IMG/VR virus record: IMGVR_UViG_3300046500_000250
Span: 1 to 46,208 of that record
DNA: 46,208 bases
Source: a virus
Strand: one strand, 5' to 3'
Below the pieces are notes generated by a model. The model ran no database searches. It was not told the DNA's origin and worked only from the letters and a program-made list of their open reading frames with translations. Positions 1-7,819 of this stretch are shown here, piece after piece. Positions within the stretch are counted from its first letter, which is position 1. Each line of letters begins with the position of its first letter. The translations under genes and the position numbers were made by a program.

Positions 1-759
1 CGCGTGATGCTGCCGGACCTGCAGGGCGACATCAGCTTCTCAGGCGTCTACTTCCGCTACGGCGACGGCGACGCGCCCTACGTGCTCGAAAACATCAGCT
101 TCGACATCAAGCCGGGCGAGCTGATCGCGATCGTCGGGCGCAGCGGCTCGGGCAAGACGACGCTCGCGAAGCTGCTGGTCGGCTTCTACGCGCCGAGCGA
201 AGGCAAGATGATCGTCGACGGCTACGATCTCGGCGTGATCGACAAGGGCTATTACCGCGGGCAGATCGGCTACGTGATGCAGAGCAATCTGCTCTTTTCC
301 GGCACGATCGCGGAGAACATCGCGAGCGGCGACGAAACGCCGGACCGGCGGCGAATCGAGGACGTCGCGAAGATGGCCGACGCGCACGCGTTCATCTGCA
401 AGCTGCCGCTCGGCTACGAGCAGGTGGTGGGCGAGCGCGGCATCGGCCTGTCGGGCGGGCAGATCCAGCGGCTGTGCATCGCCCGGGCGCTGTACCACGA
501 CCCGCGCCTGCTGGTGTTCGACGAAGCCACCTCGGCGCTGGACACGCAATCGGAAAGCAACATCCTCGCCAACATGCAGGAGATCCTGCGCGGGCGCACG
601 GCCGTCATCATCGCGCACCGGCTCAGCACGATCATGCAGGCAGACAAGATCCTCGTGCTGTACGAAGGCGGCATCGTGGAGCAGGGGCGGCACGAGGAAC
701 TGCTCGCGCGCCGCGGCATGTACTACCAGTTGGTCCAGAAACAGTTGAGCGCGGCATGA
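1..759 (+). CDS. ABC transporter ATPase domain (C-terminal part; peptide/protein exporter type), 5' truncated
   Basis: The reading frame is open from the window edge, so this is the C-terminal part of a longer gene. It contains a full nucleotide-binding domain: Walker A GRSGSGKTT, signature LSGGQIQRL, Walker B LLVFDEATSALD and H-loop AHRLST. The sequence most resembles the ATPase half of HlyB/PCAT-type exporters of the inner membrane, which drive type I secretion or export of double-glycine-leader peptides. The membrane and any C39 peptidase domain would lie upstream and cannot be seen. Its stop overlaps the ATG of the next gene (ATGA), so the two are probably co-translated. A short protein with a GG-type leader at 2971-3261 is a possible substrate (inference). 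Confidence 0.85.
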   Translation, partial: RVMLPDLQGDISFSGVYFRYGDGDAPYVLENISFDIKPGELIAIVGRSGSGKTTLAKLLVGFYAPSEGKMIVDGYDLGVIDKGYYRGQIGYVMQSNLLFSGTIAENIASGDETPDRRRIEDVAKMADAHAFICKLPLGYEQVVGERGIGLSGGQIQRLCIARALYHDPRLLVFDEATSALDTQSESNILANMQEILRGRTAVIIAHRLSTIMQADKILVLYEGGIVEQGRHEELLARRGMYYQLVQKQLSAA

Positions 760-2072
760 AGCTATTCAACCAGGGCACGCCTGTTACCTCCGCGGTGTCG
801 TTTGCCGGGCTGATCGAGAAGATCGAGATCCTGCGCTCGACGCTGCGCTGGTCGTCGCGGCTGGAGCGGCCCGAGATCGAGAAGCTGCTCAAGCAGGCCA
901 CCACGCTGCGCGACGAGGTGATGGGGCTGTCACACAAGGAGCGCTTCGTGGCGGCCGCCTCGGCCGAGCCCGAGGCGGTGACCGAGGTGGAGCCGGTGGA
1001 CCTGTCCTCGCGCGAGCGGCGCCAGGCGCTGATGGAGCGCAGCTTCATCTTCGAGGGCACCTTCGGCGACAACCCCAAGCTGCTGGAGGCACTGGAGATT
1101 GCGGAGAAAGCCTCCCCGACCGACCTCCCGGTGCTGATCGACGGCGAAAGCGGCACCGGCAAGGAGCTGATGGCGAAGGTGATCCACGCCAACGGCTCGC
1201 GCACGGACAAACCGTTCATCTCGGTCAACTGCGGGGCGATTCCGGACAGCCTGCTCGAATCGGAACTGTTCGGCCACAAGAAGGGCGCGTTCACGGGCGC
1301 CGCCAACGACCGGCGCGGCAAGTTCGAGAGCGCCCACACCGGCACGATCTTTCTCGACGAAATCGGCGAACTGCCTCTGGTCGGGCAGGTCAAGCTGCTG
1401 CGCGTGCTGGAGGCGCACGAGATCCAGCGCGTGGGTTCGGACGAGGTGATCTCGGTGGACGCCCGCATCGTGGCGGCCACCAACAAGGATCTACGGCGGA
1501 TGAGCCAGGAAGGCACCTTCCGCGAAGACCTGTTCTACCGGCTCAGCGTGATTCATGTGACGTTGCCGGCACTGCGTGAGCGGCGCGACGAGATCGCGCT
1601 GCTGGTGGCCTATTTTGGCGATGAGTCCGCTGGGCAGCTCAAGCGCCGTCCGGTCAAGCTGACGCCCCGCCTGCGCGACTTCCTGATGCACTACGACTAC
1701 CCCGGCAATATCCGCGAACTGCGCAACATCATGTACCGGATCTCCTGCCTGGCCGGCGATACGGCCGATCTGGCGCACCTGCCGCAGGACATCCGCCCCC
1801 GGCCGGCGGGGCTGTCCGTGGTGGCGGGGGCAGGGCGCGCCGGCGTGGCGGACGTGACCACGGCGACCTCGCTCGCCGAGGCCAAGCGCGCCGCCAGCGA
1901 CGAGGCCGAGCGGGCCTTCCTCGAACGGGGCCTGCAGGAAGTGGGCGGCACGGTGGCGGAGCTGGCGCGGCGCTTCGAGATGAATCGCTCGCACGTGCAG
2001 ATGCTGCTCAAGAAGCACGGCATCCATTCGAAGGATTTCCGGGGCAACCGGGCGGCGGAGGGCGGGAAGTAG
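756..2072 (+). CDS. Sigma-54-dependent transcriptional activator (AAA+ enhancer-binding protein)
   Basis: 438 aa. The central AAA+ domain has Walker A GESGTGKE (about 130-137), the sigma-54 contact loop GAFTGA (about 177-182), Walker [13 protein letters not shown] and an FREDLFYRL arginine-finger region. A Fis-type helix-turn-helix lies at the C-terminus ([21 protein letters not shown]). The first ~100 residues are not a receiver domain, so activity is probably controlled by a ligand or partner protein rather than a cognate kinase. ATG at 756 overlaps the stop of the transporter gene. Family knowledge: such proteins bind upstream sites and use ATP to open sigma-54 promoters. Two such promoter sequences lie 1.2-1.5 kb downstream, ahead of the small GG-leader gene and the LRAT gene, and are the obvious targets (inference). 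Confidence 0.93.
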   Translation: MKLFNQGTPVTSAVSFAGLIEKIEILRSTLRWSSRLERPEIEKLLKQATTLRDEVMGLSHKERFVAAASAEPEAVTEVEPVDLSSRERRQALMERSFIFEGTFGDNPKLLEALEIAEKASPTDLPVLIDGESGTGKELMAKVIHANGSRTDKPFISVNCGAIPDSLLESELFGHKKGAFTGAANDRRGKFESAHTGTIFLDEIGELPLVGQVKLLRVLEAHEIQRVGSDEVISVDARIVAATNKDLRRMSQEGTFREDLFYRLSVIHVTLPALRERRDEIALLVAYFGDESAGQLKRRPVKLTPRLRDFLMHYDYPGNIRELRNIMYRISCLAGDTADLAHLPQDIRPRPAGLSVVAGAGRAGVADVTTATSLAEAKRAASDEAERAFLERGLQEVGGTVAELARRFEMNRSHVQMLLKKHGIHSKDFRGNRAAEGGK

Positions 2073-2087
2073 GGCCCCTCGCTTCGC

Positions 2088-2867
2088 TCAGACTTCCGGA
2101 TTGAGCAGCGTCATGTCGGAGCCGCCGCCGATGTCCTCGGCGCGCAGTACGACAACCGACACGTTGTCGTGCCCGCCATTCACCAGCGCGCGCTGCACCA
2201 ACTCGTTGGCCGCCGCCGCGCAGTCCCCCGCGCTGGCTGCCAGCACCGCCGCGATGCCGGCATCCTCCACCTCGTTGCTCAGGCCGTCGCTGCAGAGCAG
2301 GAACATATCGCCATCGCCCACCTCTAGCGTCAGCACGTCGAGGTCGAGCCGGGTGGCGGCGCCCACGGCGCGCGTGATGGTGTTGTGGGCGGGATGGTGC
2401 TTGGCTTCCTCGGCCGTGATCAGCCCCCGGGCGCGCAGCCGCTCCACCTGGCTGTGGTCGCGCGTGAGCTGTTTCAGATGGCCGGCCCGGAAAAGATAGA
2501 GCCGGCTGTCGCCGGCCCAGAGGCACCCGCATCGCCGCTCGCAGGCCAGCATCGCCACGACGGTGCTGCCGATCACCCGGACCTTCATCCGCACGGCTTC
2601 GTCGATCAGCGCCTGGTTCACGGTCAGCAGCGTCGTGCGGGCGTCGTCCAGCGCGCCATCGAGGCTGCCGGGCGGCCCCAGGCCGGAGAGGGCCTGGACG
2701 ATGGCCCGGCTGGCGAAGTCCCCCACGGCATGGCCGCCCATGCCGTCGGCCACCGCCCAGATGCCGCGTTCGGTCAGGTCCAGGCAGGCGTCCTCGTTGC
2801 GTTCCCGCACCCGGCCGACGTCCGTGGCGGCGGCCGAGCTCCAGCGGAATTCCGTTGCGCAGGTCAC
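2088..2867 (-). CDS. PP2C-family serine/threonine protein phosphatase
   Basis: 259 aa, the usual size of a stand-alone bacterial PPM/PP2C phosphatase. Metal-binding motifs occur in order: RERNEDA near the N-terminus, ADGMGGHAVGDFAS, WAGDSRLYLFR, LLCSDGLSNEV and GGHDNVSVVV at the C-terminus. Together these give the aspartates that hold the two Mn/Mg ions. No signal peptide or membrane segment is seen, so it acts in the cytoplasm. It faces the sigma-54 activator gene tail to tail with 15 bp between. Related phosphatases (Stp1/PppA) reverse Ser/Thr kinase signalling, often beside secretion systems, but no kinase gene lies in this window, so its substrate is unknown. Confidence 0.93.
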   Translation of the reverse strand: MTCATEFRWSSAAATDVGRVRERNEDACLDLTERGIWAVADGMGGHAVGDFASRAIVQALSGLGPPGSLDGALDDARTTLLTVNQALIDEAVRMKVRVIGSTVVAMLACERRCGCLWAGDSRLYLFRAGHLKQLTRDHSQVERLRARGLITAEEAKHHPAHNTITRAVGAATRLDLDVLTLEVGDGDMFLLCSDGLSNEVEDAGIAAVLAASAGDCAAAANELVQRALVNGGHDNVSVVVLRAEDIGGGSDMTLLNPEV

Positions 2868-2970
2868 GGTGTGCTCCGGCGCGGAAGAAAGCGGCTCCGC
2901 GCAAGCGCCGCCCCCCGGGGCAGCATCAAAGGGTGGCCGGTGGGAGTGCCCCCCGGCTACCGGGCAGGAC

Positions 2971-3261
2971 TCAGATCAACCGACCCTTGTTCCGGGCGTC
3001 CAGCGCGGCGTCCACGGTGATGGTCGAATTGGGCGCGTTGTTCTGGACGTCGATGTTCTGGAACTGGTTGTTCATCTGATCAGCATAGAAGCTGTAGTTG
3101 ATCTCGTAAAAGTTCACGACTGGAGACGCGCTCGGGCGGGAGGCCACGTAGGGCTGGATCCAGCCGAACACCCACGGCGCGCCGCCGCCGCGAATGCAGG
3201 ACATGGCGCGGAAATCCAACACGTGGTGGGTGTCGAGGTCCTTGACGATGAGGGTGGCCAT
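2971..3261 (-). CDS. Small protein with double-glycine-type leader (putative exported peptide)
   Basis: 96 aa. The start at 3261 is chosen for a GGAG ribosome site 7 bp upstream; longer in-frame starts would read through the promoter described below. The N-terminus (VLDFRAMSCIRGGG, residues 14-27) resembles a double-glycine leader, which C39-peptidase ABC exporters cleave after GG. The remaining ~70 residues are rich in Asn, Gln and aromatic residues and match no domain I recognise. The gene lies downstream of a sigma-54 promoter and in the same locus as a peptide-exporter ATPase. A role as a secreted peptide or bacteriocin-like factor is inference; a non-secreted hypothetical protein is the alternative. 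Confidence 0.7.
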   Translation of the reverse strand: MATLIVKDLDTHHVLDFRAMSCIRGGGAPWVFGWIQPYVASRPSASPVVNFYEINYSFYADQMNNQFQNIDVQNNAPNSTITVDAALDARNKGRLI

Positions 3262-3310
3262 GATGGTCTCCAGAGTCGGGGGGCGGCGCGTGGCGCCATG
3301 CCTGTATAGA

Positions 3311-3325
3311 GCAATCGGTGTGCCA
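3311..3325 (-). promoter_or_regulatory. Sigma-54 promoter for the 96-aa GG-leader gene
   Basis: On the minus strand this reads TGGCAC-ACCGA-TTGC, an exact match to the -24/-12 consensus (GG and GC separated by 10 bp). It lies 50 bp upstream of the ATG at 3261. The sigma-54 activator is encoded about 1.2 kb away. Confidence 0.8.
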
Positions 3326-3594
3326 CAGGGGCTTTGTGATGCCGGGGGCGCATGGCGGGCGCGACGTGGCGTCGGGACGGCCCGCGGCGTTGGCACCGGC
3401 CCAACACCGGGCACGAGGGGTGTCGGCTGGCACCCGCCACAGCTATCCGGCTCTGGATGGGCAAGGTGGAAGCTCGGTTGATGGCCGCCAGCCAACACAT
3501 CGCTCACAAAACTGTTGGATGGCCGCGCACGGTTTCTGGCCGGGAAGGGGTGCCGATCGCCCGCAACCCCTTGTCCTGCCGTGGTTCGATGGCA

Positions 3595-3612
3595 TTGGCA
3601 CGCTTGATGCGG
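3595..3612 (+). promoter_or_regulatory. Sigma-54 promoter for the LRAT-like gene
   Basis: Reads TTGGCACGCTTGATGCGG. GG (3597-3598) and GC (3609-3610) are separated by exactly 10 bp, and TGGCACG matches the -24 box fully; the -12 box is ATGC rather than TTGC. It ends about 60 bp before the ATG at 3671. The 270 bp between this promoter and the divergent one at 3311-3325 holds no gene and is where activator-binding sites would be expected. A TTTGTGA (3333-3339) and a TCACAAA (3504-3510) are possible half-sites (weak). Confidence 0.7.
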
Positions 3613-3670
3613 TTGGTTGGCATCGACACAGCACTGGCTGCCTCCCACCGACACCGAACCGAGAACCGCC

Positions 3671-4138
3671 ATGAACACCCAAAACCAACAACAAGACGAC
3701 TACCTGCCCGGCGCCCATCTGGTTACGGAACGCAACGGCTACGTCCATCATGGCATCTACGCCGGCAACGGCCGCGTCATCCACTACGCAGGCTTCTGCC
3801 ACGCCCTGCACGCCGCCCCGGTCGAGGAAACCTCGCTCACCCAGTTCGCCCACGGTCACACAGTGGCGGTGAAGATTGAACCCTGCGCCCGCTACCTCGG
3901 CATGGAAGCCGTCGCCCGTGCCCGCACCCGCCTCGGCGAAGACCACTACCACCTGCTGACCAACAACTGCGAACACTTCTGCACCTGGTGCCTGCTCGGC
4001 CAGGCCCGCAGCGAACAGGTGGACGCCTGCCTGCGCCAGCCCCGCGCCGCCGTCCACACCGTCCTGTCGATGGTGCGCGCCCTGCTGGCATCGATCGGCA
4101 CCGGTACCGGCACCGGCACCGGCCTGACCGCCGCCTGA
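3671..4138 (+). CDS. LRAT-domain (NlpC/P60-superfamily) protein
   Basis: 155 aa. The lecithin:retinol-acyltransferase fold is shown by the His in GAHLV, the VHHGIYAG strand (about 25-32), RVIHYAG and the catalytic cysteine motif NNCEHFC (Cys about 100). Family members are thiol acyltransferases or amidases; bacterial ones have mostly unknown substrates, so a specific reaction cannot be given. The C-terminus carries a short Gly-Thr repeat (GTGTGTGTG). ATG at 3671 is preferred over an upstream in-frame start because the sigma-54 promoter sits just before it. It is probably part of the same sigma-54-controlled locus as the divergent GG-leader gene. Confidence 0.85.
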   Translation: MNTQNQQQDDYLPGAHLVTERNGYVHHGIYAGNGRVIHYAGFCHALHAAPVEETSLTQFAHGHTVAVKIEPCARYLGMEAVARARTRLGEDHYHLLTNNCEHFCTWCLLGQARSEQVDACLRQPRAAVHTVLSMVRALLASIGTGTGTGTGLTAA

Positions 4139-4168
4139 GCGGACCATCGAACCAACAGGGAGCAAGCC

Positions 4169-4432
4169 ATGAGCGGACTGATCGATTGGGTAGGCTGCGA
4201 AAGCCGCCAGGCAAGGGCCTGCCACCGGCGCGCCGCCCGAGCCACCGCCAGCGGACGGCGTGACCAGCAAGGCGCGCGCCGTCGCACCAGCACCCGCCGC
4301 CGGCCATGGGCCGAACTTGCCGAGTTTGCTATACTCCGCCCCGTCTTCCGGCTCGGCCGGCCCATGGCGGCTGGCGCACCGTGCAGACGGTCCGCTCGCC
4401 GTAGTTCAATGGATAGAACGAGCGCCTCCTAA
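4169..4432 (+). CDS. Possible small or degraded ORF between the LRAT gene and the tRNA
   Basis: A GGGAGC site precedes ATG 4169 and the first residues (MSGLIDWVG) look protein-like. After that the translation becomes Arg-rich, has no recognisable motif, and runs into the 5' half of tRNA-Arg. A one-base shift near codon 10 would give a shorter peptide ending at 4263. It may be a frameshifted remnant of a short gene co-transcribed with the LRAT gene, or no gene at all. Confidence 0.25.
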   Translation: MSGLIDWVGCESRQARACHRRAARATASGRRDQQGARRRTSTRRRPWAELAEFAILRPVFRLGRPMAAGAPCRRSARRSSMDRTSAS

Positions 4433-4469
4433 GCGCTAGATACAGGTTCGATTCCTGTCGGCGGGACCA
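4395..4469 (+). tRNA. tRNA-Arg (anticodon CCT); prophage attachment target
   Basis: Folds as a cloverleaf. Acceptor CTCGCCG (4395-4401) pairs with CGGCGGG, with one T-G pair. The D arm is GTTC...GAAC, the anticodon stem AGCGC/GCGCT with loop CTCCTAA (anticodon CCT, reads AGG), and the T arm ACAGG-TTCGATT-CCTGT. The 3' CCA is encoded. An integrase gene begins 166 bp downstream, the usual arrangement when a phage integrates into the 3' end of a tRNA gene. The attL core is therefore expected inside about 4440-4469; the matching attR copy is outside the window. Confidence 0.95.
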
Positions 4470-4635
4470 TAATCAAGTCCGCAGCAGTTCTCTAAAGTCC
4501 TCCGCTCCGCGATAAATCAAGGCTTTCCGTCCTTTCGACGTTCGTCAAAGTTCGTGACGAATCGTTGGCATCCGGCATTTTTCGAGGCATCATTCGTGGC
4601 ACCAGTAATGCCACGATTTCCGGTGCCACGAAAAA

Positions 4636-5862
4636 ATGCCCATCCGCGTCGAGCCACTCTCAGACACCAAACTCCGTAACGCCAAAGCAAAAGAGAAACC
4701 GTACAAGCTGGCGGACGGTGGGGGCCTGTTTCTGGAGGTAATGCCCGACGGCCGCAAGCTGTGGCGCTTTCGATATTTCAGGCCCTCAGGTAGCGAGAAT
4801 CGGCTCGGATTCGGCGTGTACCCCGAAGTCACCCTGGCCCAGGCACGCGCGCAGCGCGATTCGGCACGCACCCTGCTGGCCGCAGGCACCGACCCCGGCA
4901 CCGCCAAACAGGATCAGCGCCTCGCGGCCAAGATCGCCGCCGGCAATTCCTTCGAGGCGGTCGCTCGTGACTGGCATGCCACCCAGAAGGAAAGCTGGAA
5001 CGAGGTCTATGCCGGCAAGGTCCTCACCTCGCTCGAGAACGACGTCTTCCCCGTCTTGGGCACCACGCCCATCTCCGACATCCGCGCGCCGGCCATCCTG
5101 GCGCTGCTGAAGAAGGTCGAAGCGCGCGGCGTCCGCGACACCACGAAACGCGTGCTGCAGCGCATGCGGGCGGTGTTCCAGTACGGCATCGTCTATGGCC
5201 TGTGCGACCGCAATCCGGCCACCGATATTGATAGCGAGGTTGTGCTCAAGGCGGCGCCGGTCCAGCACATGGCCAGGGTGCCGCTCGCCGAGCTGCCGCA
5301 GCTGCTGCGTGACATCGATGGCTACGAGGGCGACAAGGTCACGCGCCTGGCGTTGCAGCTCATGACGCTGACTTTCGTGCGCACCACGGAAATGATCCAG
5401 GCGAAGTGGGACGAGATCGACGATGGCAAAGCCGAATGGCTGGTGCCGGCCGAGCGCATGAAGATGCGCGACCCCCACGTGGTGCCGCTATCCACGCAGG
5501 CTCTGGCCGTGCTGAAGGAACTGCGCGACATCAATGGTCACCGCGGCTATGTCTTCTACAGCCCGCGCGGAAAGATGGGCCACATCAGCAACAACACCAT
5601 GCTGTACGCGCTGTACCGGCTGGGGTACCACTCGCGCATGACTGGCCACGGGTTCCGGGGCCTGGCATCCACGGCGCTGAACGAATTAGGATTCCGACCG
5701 GACGTGATCGAGCGGCAGCTTGCGCACGTCGAACGCAACAAGGTGCGGGCCGCCTACAACCACGCTCAATACCTGCCAGAGCGTCGGCAGATGATGCAGG
5801 CGTGGGCGACGCACCTTGGGCAATTGCGTTCTAGCTCCGCATCACACAAGCCAAACACATGA
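4636..5862 (+). CDS. int: Tyrosine-type site-specific integrase (DUF4102/P4-like)
   Basis: 408 aa, the normal length for P4-like integrases. The N-terminal arm-binding DUF4102 domain is clear (LSDTKLRNAKAKEKPYKLAD and GGLFLEV). A central SAM-like core-binding domain spans about 100-190. The catalytic domain has Arg249 (TFVRTTE), His338/Arg341 (GHGFR), His364 and nucleophile Tyr374 (AAYNH). It recombines phage attP with the bacterial attB, here the adjacent tRNA-Arg gene. It reads away from the tRNA, which marks the left end of the prophage. The protein starts at the first ATG after the tRNA; no strong ribosome site is seen. Confidence 0.96.
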   Translation: MPIRVEPLSDTKLRNAKAKEKPYKLADGGGLFLEVMPDGRKLWRFRYFRPSGSENRLGFGVYPEVTLAQARAQRDSARTLLAAGTDPGTAKQDQRLAAKIAAGNSFEAVARDWHATQKESWNEVYAGKVLTSLENDVFPVLGTTPISDIRAPAILALLKKVEARGVRDTTKRVLQRMRAVFQYGIVYGLCDRNPATDIDSEVVLKAAPVQHMARVPLAELPQLLRDIDGYEGDKVTRLALQLMTLTFVRTTEMIQAKWDEIDDGKAEWLVPAERMKMRDPHVVPLSTQALAVLKELRDINGHRGYVFYSPRGKMGHISNNTMLYALYRLGYHSRMTGHGFRGLASTALNELGFRPDVIERQLAHVERNKVRAAYNHAQYLPERRQMMQAWATHLGQLRSSSASHKPNT

Positions 5863-5965
5863 AGAACATGGATGGGTAGGTCCGGCGGTAACTATCTCTC
5901 TTGGGCCTCTCGCCAGGGGTTGGCCCACTCGGTGAATGGATGGAGGTGTGTGCATAGTGTTCCAG

Positions 5966-6898
5966 CTATTTCTTGAAAACGATGTCCCGGTGGTATGCCA
6001 GGAACTCTGATTGCATGTCATTGAATACGCCAACGTTTGCCATCTCGGAAACACCCCATTTCTGTAGCACTAACCGATCGAGCTTTGACGAGACGAGTAG
6101 GTCGCCATTGGCAGTGAAGGAGATCATGCCTCTATCAAAGAGGTGATCGATGTGAGGAGATAGAAGAAGTCCATTGCATCCGTTCAATTTCTCTTCGTCA
6201 TTGCAGTCCTTCCAAGGCTTTATGTGGCTGGCCCGCAAGTGTTGAATCTCGGAAATGCCGGTAACTCGGCATTTTGACTCATTGAGTTTGACGTTGGCCT
6301 TGAAAATGCCTTGGCCGCGACGCGCTTTTACGAGCTGATCCTTTGTGGTTGCTCCGATGTCGGTTCTACCCCGAATTGAGCTCTCCTCGGCGTCGTCGCT
6401 TTCGTCTCTCTCAGGGGTTTCGCTGCTTAGCTTTTGTAGGGTGCGGGTGTACTCGGGGCCGATCAAATCGATCAGGCGCTCGGCAAGTGCGTTGGGTACC
6501 GCCGCAAGGTAGACGGACTGAAGGCCATCCCCGACGGTCGACAGAGGAGAATACTTTGCTGGCAAATGCTCCAGAAGCTGTTCAATGAAGTCTTTCGGGC
6601 GGATCTGGTGTTCCAGTTCTCCGAACTCAACGGGGACGTACCACCCCTCATTGGACCAGTTGGATCCTGCAGTCCTGAACTGTGGCTTTGGTGACGACTG
6701 TGCACGTCCGGTGGCAACCCCAACTGCCCGGATCCTCGTGTCGCAAAAGGAGAAGATGATGTCTCCGGCTTGCACCTCCTGCATGTTGTCGTAGAACTGA
6801 TTCCTATGGCCATTTGCCTTGGTCTTTGGCGACCACATGAATTTTCCATGCACCTCGAACTTATAAGTTTGATTCTGATTGACCCACCAGTAACGCAT
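5966..6898 (-). CDS. EVE-HNH protein (candidate modification-dependent type IV restriction nuclease)
   Basis: 310 aa in two domains. The N-terminal ~110 residues (YWWVNQNQTYKFEVHGKFMWSP, then AGDIIFSFCDTRIRAVG) match the EVE/PUA-like fold that flips out and reads modified bases. The C-terminal part (about 205-290) is an HNH_2 nuclease: CRVTG, RASHIKPWKDC, NGLLLSPHIDHLFD. EVE-HNH proteins are known or predicted restriction enzymes against DNA with modified cytosines. It sits just inside the integrase on the opposite strand, the usual place for defence cargo. Its G+C looks lower than that of the structural genes, suggesting separate acquisition. The function is inferred from domain architecture. 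Confidence 0.82.
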   Translation of the reverse strand: MRYWWVNQNQTYKFEVHGKFMWSPKTKANGHRNQFYDNMQEVQAGDIIFSFCDTRIRAVGVATGRAQSSPKPQFRTAGSNWSNEGWYVPVEFGELEHQIRPKDFIEQLLEHLPAKYSPLSTVGDGLQSVYLAAVPNALAERLIDLIGPEYTRTLQKLSSETPERDESDDAEESSIRGRTDIGATTKDQLVKARRGQGIFKANVKLNESKCRVTGISEIQHLRASHIKPWKDCNDEEKLNGCNGLLLSPHIDHLFDRGMISFTANGDLLVSSKLDRLVLQKWGVSEMANVGVFNDMQSEFLAYHRDIVFKK

Positions 6899-7103
6899 GA
6901 AAATCCCGCCCTGAGTTCTTCGGTTGAACGATGGTGCTCATGATCGCAGGGCCGGGCGTGTCGGGCAAGCCACACGGCGGAGGGTTCTCGGAATCGAAGG
7001 CGGTACACCCCAAGAGGTGCTTTACCAACCCGGGCGCGCCGCAATTTGATCTCTCGGACTGCCACGTGGCGTCTGTCGCCTTGATAGCAGTGGTTGGTCA
7101 GCA

Positions 7104-7112
7104 TGCTAGGAT
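7104..7112 (+). promoter_or_regulatory. Extended -10 promoter of the 219-aa membrane-protein gene
   Basis: TGC-TAGGAT is an extended -10 element 28 bp before ATG 7140. The surrounding sequence CATGCTAGGATGCC is nearly the same as CATGCTACGATGCC ahead of the related gene at 9561, which supports function. No good -35 is visible. Confidence 0.45.
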
Positions 7113-7139
7113 GCCCTCCCAGAATAATGGAGAAAAGAC

Positions 7140-7799
7140 ATGAAAAGTTGGAGCTTGTTCTGGGGGGTTATGGGTTCGCTGGCAGCGGTATTCTTGATCT
7201 CGGTAGCGGGTGTGACCAGTTTGGGGCGGGAGGCGTACAGTTCGAGCGCCATGGCGAATTGGGTGCAGGCGGTAGGATCGATCGGCGCGATTTTTGGTGC
7301 CGTTTGGTTGGCGACTGCGCAGAGCCGAACCGTGCGTCAGGAGAAACAAGTCGCCATTTTTGCGGTAGTGCATGCGGCAGTCGTTGAAGCGCGAAGATTC
7401 CGCGATTACCTCGGCACCGCCGACCCAGAGCAGGATCTCTATCTCAGCTACCATCGATCCATCGTTGATTCATATTTCGGTGCGCTGTCCAGTTGTCCGG
7501 TGCACGAGCTTCATTCGCCCATAGCGGTGACCGCCCATTTGAGGCTTCGTGATCAGCTTCCATTCCTGCGGGATTCGATTGAGGCGTGCATCGCTGGTCC
7601 TGCGAAACATCCAAAATGGAAAGCGGAGTTTGATGCGCTCGATGGGGCTTTGATGAGCGACGAGAAATTGAGGCTTTGGGAAGAGCGCACCGAACAGAAG
7701 CGAAATGTTCTGAGGCGAAACGTCGAGGTCCATATAGACGCGATTGAGAAAAGGTACGGAGAAATGGCGTCGGCTCTCGGTGACGTGCGTGTGGGCTGA
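7140..7799 (+). CDS. Membrane-anchored prophage cargo protein of unknown function
   Basis: 219 aa. Two hydrophobic segments lie near the N-terminus (SLFWGVMGSLAAVFLISVAGV and, after a short loop, GSIGAIFGAVWLATA). A soluble, charged, mainly helical region of about 150 residues follows and would face the cytoplasm. GGAGAA lies 5 bp before ATG 7140. The WVQAVGSIGAI motif recurs as WVQAIGSILAI in the 182-aa protein at 9561-10109, and the two genes also have similar upstream DNA, so they look like diverged paralogues. Small anchored proteins of this kind in prophages may act in superinfection exclusion, but I recognise no characterised family. Confidence 0.72.
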   Translation: MKSWSLFWGVMGSLAAVFLISVAGVTSLGREAYSSSAMANWVQAVGSIGAIFGAVWLATAQSRTVRQEKQVAIFAVVHAAVVEARRFRDYLGTADPEQDLYLSYHRSIVDSYFGALSSCPVHELHSPIAVTAHLRLRDQLPFLRDSIEACIAGPAKHPKWKAEFDALDGALMSDEKLRLWEERTEQKRNVLRRNVEVHIDAIEKRYGEMASALGDVRVG

Positions 7800-7819
7800 T
7801 TTCATGCTGACCTCGATTC

